64,000 nucleotides of DNA from positions 682,001 through 746,000 of the forward strand of contig NZ_CP160631.1 of NCBI RefSeq assembly GCF_040783975.1, written 5' to 3'. The position numbers and the translations under genes are program-made. The DNA comes from Pantoea sp. Ep11b (GTDB lineage Bacteria; Pseudomonadota; Gammaproteobacteria; Enterobacterales; Enterobacteriaceae). Positions 48,436 to 56,998 of this stretch are shown here, in pieces. Position 1 is the stretch's first letter; each line of letters opens with the position of its first letter. The notes beneath the pieces were generated by a model. It did not search any database and was not told the origin of the DNA. It was given only the letters and a program-made list of their open reading frames with translations.

Positions 48436-48792
48436 AAATGCTCTTACCTTTCTTATCGATTAATGGATGAGAATGACTTTAATAATTTCTGGCACTGTAA
48501 GATTCTATTAAGGCAGTATTAAAGTGCGCGAGTTGAATTGCGAAGCCTAAATTAAGATATTTGGAATAAATATCATCATGGGATAAATCTTATTTTATTC
48601 TTATCGGCCAGGCGTGCCTTCCTGGAGGCGGGTTTTTGTTATAAATTCATCGCATCCAAATTACGAAAAAATTCTACGTACATTGGATATTTAGCCTTAT
48701 CGACCTGATTAATTTGCCGATAAGGCGCTTTAAGGTTGTTTTATTTTCAGCCTGAAATCGTTTCCATTTGAAGTGATTCGCGCCATTTATAA
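48436..48792. other. AT-rich region before the flippase promoter
   Basis: No gene seen. The left end carries the likely promoter of the divergent transposase-derived gene. A stretch GCCTTATCGAC...GATAAGGCGC near 48692-48730 can fold into a hairpin (CCTTATCG with CGATAAGG). Confidence 0.45.
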
Positions 48793-48828
48793 TAAGAATT
48801 ATCCTGAATTCACTCTCCGGAATATGAT
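48793..48828 (+). promoter_or_regulatory. RcsAB box and promoter of the flippase operon
   Basis: TAAGAATTATCCTG (48793-48806) matches 11 of 14 positions of the RcsAB box TAAGAATATTCCTA. A -10 TATGAT lies at 48823-48828, which puts the -35 region (48800-48805, TATCCT) inside the box. The start site would be near 48835, ~125 nt before the flippase ATG. Confidence 0.62.
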
Positions 48829-48959
48829 TTACTTCTCACTTTTCGGACCAGTTTGGTCTGAAGTCTTACATTTCCGCCAGGCCCACTGAGCGCTTATTAA
48901 TTCGTTACAGGGATGTTGTACCGAAGCGGTTGTAGTTGAGTAATACTAAGGAAGAGTCG

Positions 48960-50216
48960 ATGAAATTGAGCGTAATGTCGAATGCCGCCTGGATGATGTC
49001 TGAAAAGATCATCTCCGTTTTTGGCGTCATTTTTGTGACGTCTTACGTGGCGAAATCCTTTGGTCCGACGGTGTTCGGCCAGATGGCGTTTTCTACTTCA
49101 CTGTTTGCAATGGTGCAGACCGTTGCAATCTTTGGCACCGAAACCATTCTGTTCAAGCGCGTCAGCAAAAATGCGGCCAAAGGGCTGCGTCTGATGACGA
49201 TCGCCCGCACGCTGCGGATGGTGCTGCTGCTGGCGACATCGGTGCCAGTCTTAATCTGGGTCTGGTACAACATGCAGGAAAACTTCCTGGCATTTGCACT
49301 GGCCTCATTTGTGGCTTCGGTGTTTGTCACTCAGGACACCTTCAGCGTCTATAACAACGCCCGGCTTGCCTCGCGGCTGAACACGATCGCCAACGCGGTG
49401 GGAATGCTGCTGAGTTTCGCCATCAGCTTCACCATCGCCTGGCTGCGTCTGAATCCGCTCTGGCTGACGCTGTCGATCGTGGCCGTGACGCTGGTGCCTT
49501 ACCTGATTAAACGCCGCAATTTCTATCAGGAGCATCAGGATCAGATGCCGCCGCGCGAGAAGCGCACCGCCTATCTGCGTTATCTGATGTATGCCGGTCT
49601 GCCGCTGGCGATCTCCAGCATCTTTATCTCTGTGCAGGTTAAAGCCGCACAGATGTTTCTGGCGGGCACCGCGCCCGCGCGCGATCTTGGCCTGTTTGCG
49701 GCGGCTAACACCATTTCCGCCTCCTGGATTTTTATCCCGGTGGCGCTTATCACCTCCTGCTTCACTGAAATTTTCAGAGAGCGCGGCGAGGTAGCCATTA
49801 AGCTGGCTGCCCGGCTCAATGGCTATGTTATGGCTGTCTCCCTGTTGATGTTGCTGGTTATTTCGCTTTACGGCGAGCGGATCATCATTGCGTTGTACGG
49901 GCCGGAATACACACAGTCAGGAAGTCTCATTACGTTGCTGTCGATAGCGACCAGCTTTTCGGCAATGGGGACGGTAGCGTATCGCTACATGGTTAAAGAG
50001 GGAGGATTCAACTACCTGCTGCGGAAAATCATCTGCCTGATGGTCATCAGTCTGCCGCTCTCCTGGTGGTTGATTCAGGGGCACGGCATCATGGGGGCCG
50101 CGTGGAGCGTTTTCCTTTCAGAGCTCTTGTCCCTGACCGTAATGAATTACTTCTTTAAAAACGGCGTCATTCAAAAGATTCAGGTTTCCTCACTCAACTA
50201 CAAAACCTACAAATGA
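48960..50216 (+). CDS. Polysaccharide flippase (Wzx-like, MOP superfamily)
   Basis: 418 residues from the ATG at 48960, preceded by AAGGAAG; a TTG 24 bases upstream is open but lacks support. About twelve membrane helices; the start SNAAWMMSEKIISVFGVIFVTSYVAKSFGP is typical of Wzx and related flippases. Such proteins move lipid-linked oligosaccharides across the inner membrane. No glycosyltransferases or polymerase accompany it here, so its substrate must be made elsewhere or the locus is a remnant. Followed immediately by an ATP-grasp gene in overlapping arrangement. Confidence 0.86.
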   Translation: MKLSVMSNAAWMMSEKIISVFGVIFVTSYVAKSFGPTVFGQMAFSTSLFAMVQTVAIFGTETILFKRVSKNAAKGLRLMTIARTLRMVLLLATSVPVLIWVWYNMQENFLAFALASFVASVFVTQDTFSVYNNARLASRLNTIANAVGMLLSFAISFTIAWLRLNPLWLTLSIVAVTLVPYLIKRRNFYQEHQDQMPPREKRTAYLRYLMYAGLPLAISSIFISVQVKAAQMFLAGTAPARDLGLFAAANTISASWIFIPVALITSCFTEIFRERGEVAIKLAARLNGYVMAVSLLMLLVISLYGERIIIALYGPEYTQSGSLITLLSIATSFSAMGTVAYRYMVKEGGFNYLLRKIICLMVISLPLSWWLIQGHGIMGAAWSVFLSELLSLTVMNYFFKNGVIQKIQVSSLNYKTYK

Positions 50217-50224
50217 GGTCAGAT

Positions 50225-51175
50225 ATGCTCAAGTTGAAAGAAGAACTCAGAAGAAGTGTGCAGTACTTTATCAAGAAGATGCCCTGGGCTTATCAGGACC
50301 GCATCTACTACTTCCATAAGTTCAGAAAGCTGCCCAATCTGCGTCAGCCAAAAGTGTTCAACGAGAAGGTGTTGTACCGTAAGTTTATCTTCGGCGATTA
50401 CCAGAACTATGGTCGCCTGTCAGATAAATACTCGGTGCGCGAATTTATTGCTGAGAAAATCGGTAATGAGTACCTGATCCCGCTGGTTCACGAAACCACT
50501 GACCCGACCACGCTGAACAGCTTACCCTGCTGGAAAGGCACGGTGATCAAGCCGAACCACGCCTCCAACATGGTGGAGATTCTGCTGGAAGAGCCGGATG
50601 CGCTGCGCAAGCAGCAGATCATTCACGACTGCTATCGCTGGCTGAAGACCGACTTCGCCAACGAAGCGCGTGAGATCCACTACCGCTACATCAAACCACG
50701 CATTCTGGTAGAGAAGTACATTGGTGATGGCAAAAGCGCGCCGATCGATTACAAGTTCCATATGTTCAACAAGCGTGATGGCAAGTTCGAATATGTGTTG
50801 CAGGTGATCTACAACCGCTGCCAGCCGCTGCTGTCGATGAATTTCTATGTGAACAACCTCAGCGAGGCCTATCACAAGATTCGCGACACCGGTCTGGATG
50901 TCTCGCCGATCCTGCCTTCGCTGGAGCATGCGCTGGAACTGAGCAAGAAGCTGGCCAGTGATTTCGACTATGTGCGTGTGGACTGGTATATCCATGACGA
51001 ACAGATCTACTTTGGCGAACTGACCTTCACCCCAGGTGCAGGGCTGGTAACCGGATTGGATCGCGGTTTAAATCAGATGATGGGAGATATGTGGATTCAG
51101 GACCGTCGCGGAACGCAGAGCCCGGGCGTGACAGTGCAGGATGTGAATATCCCTGCCATGTTGAAGAAAATTTAA
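50225..51175 (+). CDS. TupA-like ATP-grasp ligase
   Basis: 316 residues. The family (TupA-like ATP-grasp) includes the teichuronopeptide enzyme of alkaliphilic Bacillus. Visible parts: KPNHASNMVEI (~105) as the nucleotide lid, ILVEKYIGDGKSAPIDYKFHMFN (~160) as the ATP-binding strand, and YVRVDWYIHDEQIYFGELTFTPGAG (~255), which carries the Mg-binding acidic residues. Likely attaches an amino acid or amine to a carboxylated sugar or polymer; partner unknown. The start at 50225 follows GAGGT; an ATG at 50213 overlapping the flippase stop is the alternative. Ends at a strong terminator. Confidence 0.82.
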   Translation: MLKLKEELRRSVQYFIKKMPWAYQDRIYYFHKFRKLPNLRQPKVFNEKVLYRKFIFGDYQNYGRLSDKYSVREFIAEKIGNEYLIPLVHETTDPTTLNSLPCWKGTVIKPNHASNMVEILLEEPDALRKQQIIHDCYRWLKTDFANEAREIHYRYIKPRILVEKYIGDGKSAPIDYKFHMFNKRDGKFEYVLQVIYNRCQPLLSMNFYVNNLSEAYHKIRDTGLDVSPILPSLEHALELSKKLASDFDYVRVDWYIHDEQIYFGELTFTPGAGLVTGLDRGLNQMMGDMWIQDRRGTQSPGVTVQDVNIPAMLKKI

Positions 51176-51190
51176 GCACACACAGCAATA

Positions 51191-51220
51191 TAAAAAACCC
51201 CGCTTCGCGGGGTTTTTTAT
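51191..51220 (+). terminator. Terminator of the flippase/ATP-grasp operon
   Basis: AAAAAACCCCGC-TTC-GCGGGGTTTTTT; the A-tract also allows it to end yjcB on the minus strand. Confidence 0.94.
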
Positions 51221-51229
51221 GCGCAGAAA

Positions 51230-51511
51230 TCAGGGCATCGGCCAGTCAGCAGGCGCCTGGCTCATCGCCTCAATAAAGGCATGCTTTGAGATAGCCAGGA
51301 AGTTATGCACGTTGTCCATGCTCAGGGTAATGCCCATCAGCCCGGTCACAAACCAGCAGGTCATGCCTAAACCGATCCCGCCACACATAAAAGCCATGAC
51401 GTGACGGCTATCCTGACGAAGTTTAGTTTTCAGGGTGCTGGCAAAAAACATCATTACTGCGCTCAGCAACTCCCAACGCATAACAAGAAAACTGGCGGTT
51501 AACGTAGCCAT
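51230..51511 (-). CDS. yjcB: YjcB, small inner-membrane protein
   Basis: 93 residues, E. coli length, from the Met that opens MATLTASFLVMRWELLSAVMMF; 31 unconserved residues could precede. Two to three hydrophobic segments; ends QAPADWPM like E. coli (QTPPQWPM). Function unknown. It is next to ssb in E. coli; here a ~6-kb island separates them. A consensus CRP site lies ~107 bp upstream. Confidence 0.9.
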   Translation of the reverse strand: MATLTASFLVMRWELLSAVMMFFASTLKTKLRQDSRHVMAFMCGGIGLGMTCWFVTGLMGITLSMDNVHNFLAISKHAFIEAMSQAPADWPMP

Positions 51512-51617
51512 CGGCCGGACCTCAATATCAGTAAGTATCCCTGACAATCTGCGGACATCACCGGCGGCGGAAAAGCGTGTCAGGAAAGACTTTTGCGCCG
51601 TCAAATCAGGTTCAAAG

Positions 51618-51633
51618 TGTGACGTGGGTCACA
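51618..51633 (-). promoter_or_regulatory. CRP site before yjcB
   Basis: TGTGACGTGGGTCACA has both half-sites TGTGA and TCACA exact, with A/T-rich flanks (AAAG and TTATA). Confidence 0.75.
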
Positions 51634-51726
51634 TTATATCACCCGATTTTAAATTTTGAACAAAATCTGACTCATGGTGCGGGCATGAAATGAACAGCGG
51701 CGGAATAAACGGCGGGAAATCAGAGG

Positions 51727-51748
51727 GATGCGCCCGGGCAGGCGCATC
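51727..51748 (-). terminator. soxS hairpin
   Basis: GATGCGCC-CGGGCA-GGCGCATC stem seven bases past the soxS stop; no T-run. Confidence 0.4.
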
Positions 51749-51754
51749 GGTCAA

Positions 51755-52177
51755 TCAGCGAACCGGGCAGCACTCGCCTGTGGTGCGCTGGGTAAAGCTG
51801 TTCAGCGTGTCGTTGCAGCCAAAACTCAGGAGGCGAGGGCGCTGGATGGCCTGACGACGCATGGTGTGACGATAAGCCGTCGGCGTCTGTGAAAACTGAC
51901 GACGAAACACCCGGGAGAAGGTCTGCTGCGAGTCATAACCATACTGCATCGCGATATCGAAAACCGGGCGCTGCGTCTGCGACAGCGCTTCTGCCGCCAG
52001 CGTCAGACGGCGTTCACGAATATAACCACCCAGCGTCTGTTTCGTCACCGAACGGAACATACGCTGCAGGTGCCATTTCGAATAGCCCGACTTTGCGGCC
52101 ACTTCGTCAATCGACAGGCTCTTATCAAGGTTCTGGTCAATCCAGTGCGTCAGGGAATGAATGATCTCTTCTTGCAT
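51755..52177 (-). CDS. soxS: Superoxide response activator SoxS, extended C-terminus
   Basis: AraC-type activator with two helix-turn-helix motifs (SIDEVAAKSGYSKWHLQRMF and VFDIAMQYGYDSQQTFSRVF). I start at the Met before QEEIIHSLTHWID (140 residues). E. coli SoxS ends soon after YRHRL at 107; this one continues for ~33 residues with three cysteines (C121, C136, C137). It turns on sodA, zwf, fumC and others. Transcribed divergently from soxR from a SoxR-type promoter. The 43 residues encoded upstream in frame span the promoter and are not coding. Confidence 0.93.
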   Translation of the reverse strand: MQEEIIHSLTHWIDQNLDKSLSIDEVAAKSGYSKWHLQRMFRSVTKQTLGGYIRERRLTLAAEALSQTQRPVFDIAMQYGYDSQQTFSRVFRRQFSQTPTAYRHTMRRQAIQRPRLLSFGCNDTLNSFTQRTTGECCPVR

Positions 52178-52239
52178 GATGGCCTCATCCTTCTGGTGTG
52201 TAATAAAGAGGTAACAGGAGTTTAGTCGTTCCGATGGAG

Positions 52240-52275
52240 AAGAAGTATAATTCCTCAAGTTAACTTGAGGTAAAG
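52240..52275 (-). promoter_or_regulatory. soxS promoter with SoxR operator
   Basis: CCTCAAGTTAACTTGAGG (52253-52270) is a perfect 18-bp palindrome identical to the E. coli SoxR site. On the minus strand TTTACC and TATACT flank it with a 19-bp spacer, the overlong spacing that activated SoxR corrects by twisting DNA. Confidence 0.96.
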
Positions 52276-52281
52276 GCTGAG

Positions 52282-52767
52282 ATGAAAAAAGAACGTAACT
52301 ATCCAAAACCGGTCTTAACGCCGGGTGAAGTGGCGCGCCGCAGCGGCGTCGCGGTCTCTGCGCTGCACTTCTACGAATCGAAAGGATTGATCTTCAGTAC
52401 CCGTAACAGTGGCAATCAGCGGCGATACAGCCGTGACGTCCTGCGCCGCGTCGCGATTATCAAGATTGCACAGCGCATCGGTATTCCGCTGGCGACGGTC
52501 AGCGAGAGTCTGGACCACATTCCGGCCAACAAGCGCATGTCGACGCCGGAGTGGGATGCGCTGACGCAGCACTGGCGCGAAGAGCTGGACAAGCGGATCG
52601 AAACGCTGACCCGCCTGCGCAATGACCTGGATGGCTGCATCGGCTGCGGCTGTCTGTCGATGCGCGACTGTCCGCTGCGCAACCCTGGCGATCGGCTGGG
52701 TCAGCAGGGTTCCGGAGCCGTGCTGCTTGATCCCGAACAGGATGACAGACATGCGGAAGGTGAGTGA
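52282..52767 (+). CDS. soxR: Redox-sensitive activator SoxR
   Basis: 161 residues, MerR family. Winged helix at ~13-80 ([25 protein letters not shown]), dimerisation helix, and the [2Fe-2S] cluster cysteines in [12 protein letters not shown] (~120-131). Oxidation of the cluster by redox-cycling compounds activates soxS. Divergent from soxS over a 104-bp region. Confidence 0.97.
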   Translation: MKKERNYPKPVLTPGEVARRSGVAVSALHFYESKGLIFSTRNSGNQRRYSRDVLRRVAIIKIAQRIGIPLATVSESLDHIPANKRMSTPEWDALTQHWREELDKRIETLTRLRNDLDGCIGCGCLSMRDCPLRNPGDRLGQQGSGAVLLDPEQDDRHAEGE

Positions 52768-52806
52768 CGTCTATACTGAGGGGAGGTCAACACACAGGGA
52801 ACCACG

Positions 52807-53472
52807 ATGATCACCGTTCACCATCTTGAGAAATCGCGCTCGCATCGGGTGCTGTGGCTGCTGGAAGAGCTGGAAGTGCCTTATCAGATCAAACGCTATC
52901 AGCGCGAGCCGACCATGCTGGCCCCGGCGGCGCTGAAAAAAGTGCATCCGCTGGGGAAATCGCCGGTCATCACCGACGGCAACCAGGTGGTCGCTGAATC
53001 CGGGGCCATTCTTGAGTACCTTGAAGAGAAATATGACCAGACGTTCAGGCTGAAGGTGAATGATGAGGCGTCGCGGTTGCAGTGCCGCTACTGGCTGCAC
53101 TATGCCGAAGGCTCCCTGATGCCGCTGCTGGTAATGAAATTAATCTTCGGGCAGATGGGGAAAAAGCCGGTGCCCTGGCTGCTAAGGCCGGTAGGCGCAG
53201 CCTTTGGTAAAGGGGTGCAGAAGGCGTTTCTGGATAAACAGCTTAAGCCGCACATGGCGATGATTGAACAGCATCTGACCGCCCACGACTGGTTTGCCGG
53301 CCCGCATCTCACGATTGCGGATATCCAGATGAGCTTCCCGCTGCTCGCCCTGGCGCAGCGCGCCGGACTTGATCAGATGCCCGCCACGCAGAAATGGCTG
53401 AACACCGTGCAGCAGCGTGCCGCCTGGCAGCGGGCGATTGCGCAGGGCGGCGAACTTTCACTGCCCGGCTGA
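52807..53472 (+). CDS. Glutathione S-transferase family protein
   Basis: 221 residues. N-terminal thioredoxin fold (~1-80) with HPLGKSPVI and the glutathione-contact ESGAILEYL, then the helical domain (~88-210; DWFAGPHLTIADIQMSFPL with the N-capping motif). A GST gene next to soxR also occurs in Salmonella. It starts 39 bp after soxR and may share its transcript; a role in detoxifying electrophiles under oxidative stress is inferred. Confidence 0.88.
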   Translation: MITVHHLEKSRSHRVLWLLEELEVPYQIKRYQREPTMLAPAALKKVHPLGKSPVITDGNQVVAESGAILEYLEEKYDQTFRLKVNDEASRLQCRYWLHYAEGSLMPLLVMKLIFGQMGKKPVPWLLRPVGAAFGKGVQKAFLDKQLKPHMAMIEQHLTAHDWFAGPHLTIADIQMSFPLLALAQRAGLDQMPATQKWLNTVQQRAAWQRAIAQGGELSLPG

Positions 53473-53693
53473 CCGGGCGTCCAGGCCGCCTGGCCGGGTC
53501 CGGCCCCGGACAGGCGACTCATAACGCCCTGAAATCCCGTTAACGGCGGCGTTTCCGTCGCCCTCTCTCAGCCCGGCCATGCGCTCCTGATCCTGAAGAA
53601 TCTCCCTCTGACAGTTGAAAATGGACGGCTAAACGCCGGATAATCGCCTGCCTTTTTTATCTGGCCGCGTCTGACGGGCCACTATCTGCGGCA
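53473..53693. other. GST to ghxP intergenic region
   Basis: GC-rich inverted repeats right after the GST stop (GGCCGCCTGGCC, GTCCGGCCCCGGAC) may end transcription without a T-run. The rest leads into the ghxP promoter. Confidence 0.4.
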
Positions 53694-53709
53694 AGGTAAA
53701 CGTTTGCCT
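53694..53709 (+). promoter_or_regulatory. PurR box before ghxP
   Basis: AGGTAAACGTTTGCCT matches the PurR consensus ANGCAANCGNTTNCNT at all but one specified position. The E. coli orthologue is in the PurR regulon. Confidence 0.75.
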
Positions 53710-53808
53710 GCCGGGTTACGCCGGGCAGTGACGCCGTCTACCCGCTTATTCCAGGGACAGCGATGGTCGCAGAGCGATCCACACAACAAAAATTTTTGAG
53801 GCTCAACT

Positions 53809-55158
53809 ATGTCAACTGAATCACGCCCGGCCAGTGGAAAACTGGACGCCTGGTTCTCGATCTCGGCGCGCGGCAGCAGCGTGCGTCAGGAAATTCTGGC
53901 CGGACTCACCACCTTCCTGGCGATGGTCTACTCCGTGATTGTGGTGCCGGGGATGCTGGGAAAAGCCGGTTTTTCTCCCTCTGCGGTCTTCGTTGCCACC
54001 TGCCTGGTCGCCAGCTTTGGCTCCATCGTCATGGGGCTGTGGGCCAATATGCCGATGGTGGTGGGCTGCGCCATCTCCTTAACCGCCTTCACCGCCTTCA
54101 GCCTGGTGCTGGGGCAGCACATCAGCGTGCCGGTCGCGCTGGGCGCTGTCTTCCTGATGGGCCTGCTGTTTACCCTGATCTCGGCGACCGGCATTCGCGC
54201 CTGGATCCTGCGTAACCTGCCGATGGGCGTCGCGCACGGCACCGGCATCGGGATCGGCCTGTTTCTGCTGCTGATTGCGGCTGACGGCGTGGGTCTGGTC
54301 ATGAAAAATCCGGGACCGGGCCTGCCGGTGACCCTGGGCCACTTCACCACCTTTCCAGTGATGATGACGCTGCTGGGGCTGTCCGCGATTATCGGCCTGG
54401 AGAAGCGTCGGGTGCCGGGTGGCATTCTGCTGACGATCGTCGCCATTTCGCTGCTGGGGCTGATATTTGACCCGGCGGTCAGCTATCAGGGGCTGTTTGC
54501 GCTGCCCGCACTGCGCGACGCCAGTGGTCAGTCGCTGCTGTTCAGCCTGGACATTATGGGCGCAATGCAGCCTGTGGTGCTGCCCAGCGTCCTGGCGCTG
54601 GTGATGACGGCTGTGTTTGATGCTACCGGCACCATCCGCGCGGTGGCGGGCCAGGCCGGTCTGCTGGATAAACAGGGGCAGATCATTAACGGTGGCCGCG
54701 CGCTGACCACCGATTCCGTCAGCAGCCTGTTTGCCGGTCTGGTGGGGGCGTCTCCGGCGGCGGTCTACATTGAGTCGGCGGCCGGTACGGCGGCGGGGGG
54801 CAAAACCGGCCTGACCGCGATTGTGGTCGGTCTGCTGTTCCTTGTGATCCTGTTTATGTCACCGCTGGCGTATCTGGTGCCTGCTTACGCTACCGCCCCG
54901 GCCCTGATGTATGTCGGCCTGCTGATGCTCAGCAACGTGTCGAAGATCGACTTCAATGATTTTGTCGATGCGATGTCGGGCCTGCTCACGGCGGTAATCA
55001 TCGTTCTGACCTGTAACATCGTGACCGGCATCATGATCGGCTTCGCCAGTCTGGTGGTCGGCCGTCTCTTCGCCGGTGAATGGCGTAAGCTCAACATCGG
55101 CACCGTCGTCATCGCTGTGGCGTTGGTGGCCTTTTACGCCGGAGGCTGGGCGATCTGA
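53809..55158 (+). CDS. ghxP: Guanine/hypoxanthine permease GhxP
   Basis: 449 residues, NCS2/AzgA family, about fourteen membrane segments. The signature [18 protein letters not shown] (~266) and [26 protein letters not shown] (~300) are present. A proton-coupled importer of guanine and hypoxanthine in E. coli (formerly yjcD). A PurR box lies ~100 bp upstream. Confidence 0.95.
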   Translation: MSTESRPASGKLDAWFSISARGSSVRQEILAGLTTFLAMVYSVIVVPGMLGKAGFSPSAVFVATCLVASFGSIVMGLWANMPMVVGCAISLTAFTAFSLVLGQHISVPVALGAVFLMGLLFTLISATGIRAWILRNLPMGVAHGTGIGIGLFLLLIAADGVGLVMKNPGPGLPVTLGHFTTFPVMMTLLGLSAIIGLEKRRVPGGILLTIVAISLLGLIFDPAVSYQGLFALPALRDASGQSLLFSLDIMGAMQPVVLPSVLALVMTAVFDATGTIRAVAGQAGLLDKQGQIINGGRALTTDSVSSLFAGLVGASPAAVYIESAAGTAAGGKTGLTAIVVGLLFLVILFMSPLAYLVPAYATAPALMYVGLLMLSNVSKIDFNDFVDAMSGLLTAVIIVLTCNIVTGIMIGFASLVVGRLFAGEWRKLNIGTVVIAVALVAFYAGGWAI

Positions 55159-55303
55159 CTGTACAACCGGACGTGCGGCTGCGCGTCCGGGATTTTTCAC
55201 TGTTTTCCCGCCCGTCGCACGCGTAGCTGACAACCTTCACCGCACTTTGTTTTACACTTTAGCGCTTAACCAATGATTGAAAGAAACGACGCCTAAGGAA
55301 AGC

Positions 55304-56953
55304 ATGGAAATCTTTTTTACTATTCTCATCATGACGCTGGTCGTGTCGCTCTCTGGCGTCGCGGCCCGTATCCTCCCTTTTCAGATCCCGTTGCCGCTGG
55401 TCCAGATCGCCGCCGGTGCGCTGCTGGCCTGGCCCACATTTGGTCTGCATGTGGACTTCGATCCGGAGCTGTTTCTGGTGCTGTTTATCCCGCCGCTGCT
55501 GTTCGCGGATGGCTGGAAAACGCCGATCAGCGAGTTCCTGCATCATGGCCGTGAGATCATCGGCTTAGCCCTGGCGCTGGTGCTGATTACCGTGATCGGT
55601 ATCGGCTATCTGATCTACTGGATGGTACCCGGCATTCCGCTGATCCCGGCCTTTGCGCTGGCTGCGGTACTCTCGCCGACCGATGCCGTGGCGCTCTCCG
55701 GCATCGTCGGGGAAGGCCGCATTCCCAAGAAGATCATGTCGATTGTTCAGGGTGAAGCCCTGATGAATGACGCATCGGGCCTGGTCTCCCTGAAGTTTGC
55801 CGTCGCCGTCGCGATGGGCACCATGGTGTTTACCTGGAGCGGTGCCAGCATTGAGTTTCTCAAAGTGGCGATTGGCGGGCTGATTGCCGGTGTGGCCGTC
55901 TGCTGGCTCTACGGGAAATCGCTGCGCCTGCTCAGCCGCTGGAGCGGTGACGATCCGGCGACGCAGACCGTCCTGCTGCTGCTGCTGCCGTTTGCCTCTT
56001 ACCTGATTGCCGAACATCTGGGCGTGTCAGGCATTCTGGCGGCCGTGGCGGCCGGGATGACCATCACCCGCTCCGGCATTATCCGTCAGGCGCCACTGGC
56101 GATGCGTCTGCGTGCCAACAGCGTCTGGCAGATGCTGGAGTTCGTGTTTAACGGCATGGTCTTCCTGATGCTGGGCCTGCAGCTGCCGGACATCCTGCAG
56201 ACTTCTGTCGATCAGGCGCAGGCCGATCCTAATGTCGAACTCTGGATGCTGTTTGCCGACATCGGGCTGGTCTATCTGGCGCTGATGGTGGTGCGTTTCG
56301 GCTGGCTGTGGATTATGCAGCGCTTCAGCAAACGCCTGCTGAAGAAGAAGCCGCTGGAGTTCTCTAACTACTCGCTGCGTGAACTGCTGATCGCCTCCTT
56401 TGCCGGCGTGCGCGGTGCGATTACCCTGGCGGGTGTGCTGTCGATTCCCCTGTTCCTGAGCAACGGGGATCCCTTCCCGGCGCGCTATGAGCTGGTCTTC
56501 ATCGCCACCGGCGTGATTCTCTTCTCGCTGCTGGTGGGTGTTGTGATCCTGCCGGTGCTGCTGCGCGGCATCGACAGCATCGACAAAGGCGCACATCGTC
56601 GCGAACTGCAGAGCGCCCGCGCGGTGATGGCCGGGGCGGCGATTGAGAGCCTGCACAAGATGGAAGAGCGGCTGGAAAATGAGTCGGAGGAGAACATCGA
56701 TCCAGAGCTGCTGAAAGAGGTGAGCCTGCGGGTGATTGGTAACCTGCGTCGCCGCGCCGAAGGGAAGAATGATCTCGAACATGCGCTCTACGCCGAGAAC
56801 CTGGAGCGCCGCTTCCGCCTGACCGGACTGCGCGCCGAGCGTGCCGAGGTCTACCATCTGCGCGCCACCCAGCAGATCTCCAACGAGACTATGCAGAAGT
56901 TACTGCACGATCTGGATCTGCTGGAAATCCTGCTGATCGAAAAAGAGGAGTAA
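55304..56953 (+). CDS. yjcE: YjcE, CPA1-family Na+/H+ antiporter
   Basis: 549 residues, E. coli length, from the ATG with AAGGAAAG before it. Twelve or so membrane helices with the CPA1 signature LSPTDAVALSGIVGEGRIPKKI and EGEALMNDASGL carrying the ion-site Asp residues; a cytoplasmic helical tail (~440-549). Ion specificity is not established for the E. coli protein. Confidence 0.94.
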   Translation: MEIFFTILIMTLVVSLSGVAARILPFQIPLPLVQIAAGALLAWPTFGLHVDFDPELFLVLFIPPLLFADGWKTPISEFLHHGREIIGLALALVLITVIGIGYLIYWMVPGIPLIPAFALAAVLSPTDAVALSGIVGEGRIPKKIMSIVQGEALMNDASGLVSLKFAVAVAMGTMVFTWSGASIEFLKVAIGGLIAGVAVCWLYGKSLRLLSRWSGDDPATQTVLLLLLPFASYLIAEHLGVSGILAAVAAGMTITRSGIIRQAPLAMRLRANSVWQMLEFVFNGMVFLMLGLQLPDILQTSVDQAQADPNVELWMLFADIGLVYLALMVVRFGWLWIMQRFSKRLLKKKPLEFSNYSLRELLIASFAGVRGAITLAGVLSIPLFLSNGDPFPARYELVFIATGVILFSLLVGVVILPVLLRGIDSIDKGAHRRELQSARAVMAGAAIESLHKMEERLENESEENIDPELLKEVSLRVIGNLRRRAEGKNDLEHALYAENLERRFRLTGLRAERAEVYHLRATQQISNETMQKLLHDLDLLEILLIEKEE

Positions 56954-56958
56954 GGTCA

Positions 56959-56998
56959 GGCTGGCACGCCTGCGCGGAGGCAGCGTGCCAGCCTTTTA
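56959..56998 (+). terminator. yjcE terminator
   Basis: GGCTGGCACGC-13-base loop-GCGTGCCAGCC followed by TTTTAC. Confidence 0.75.
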
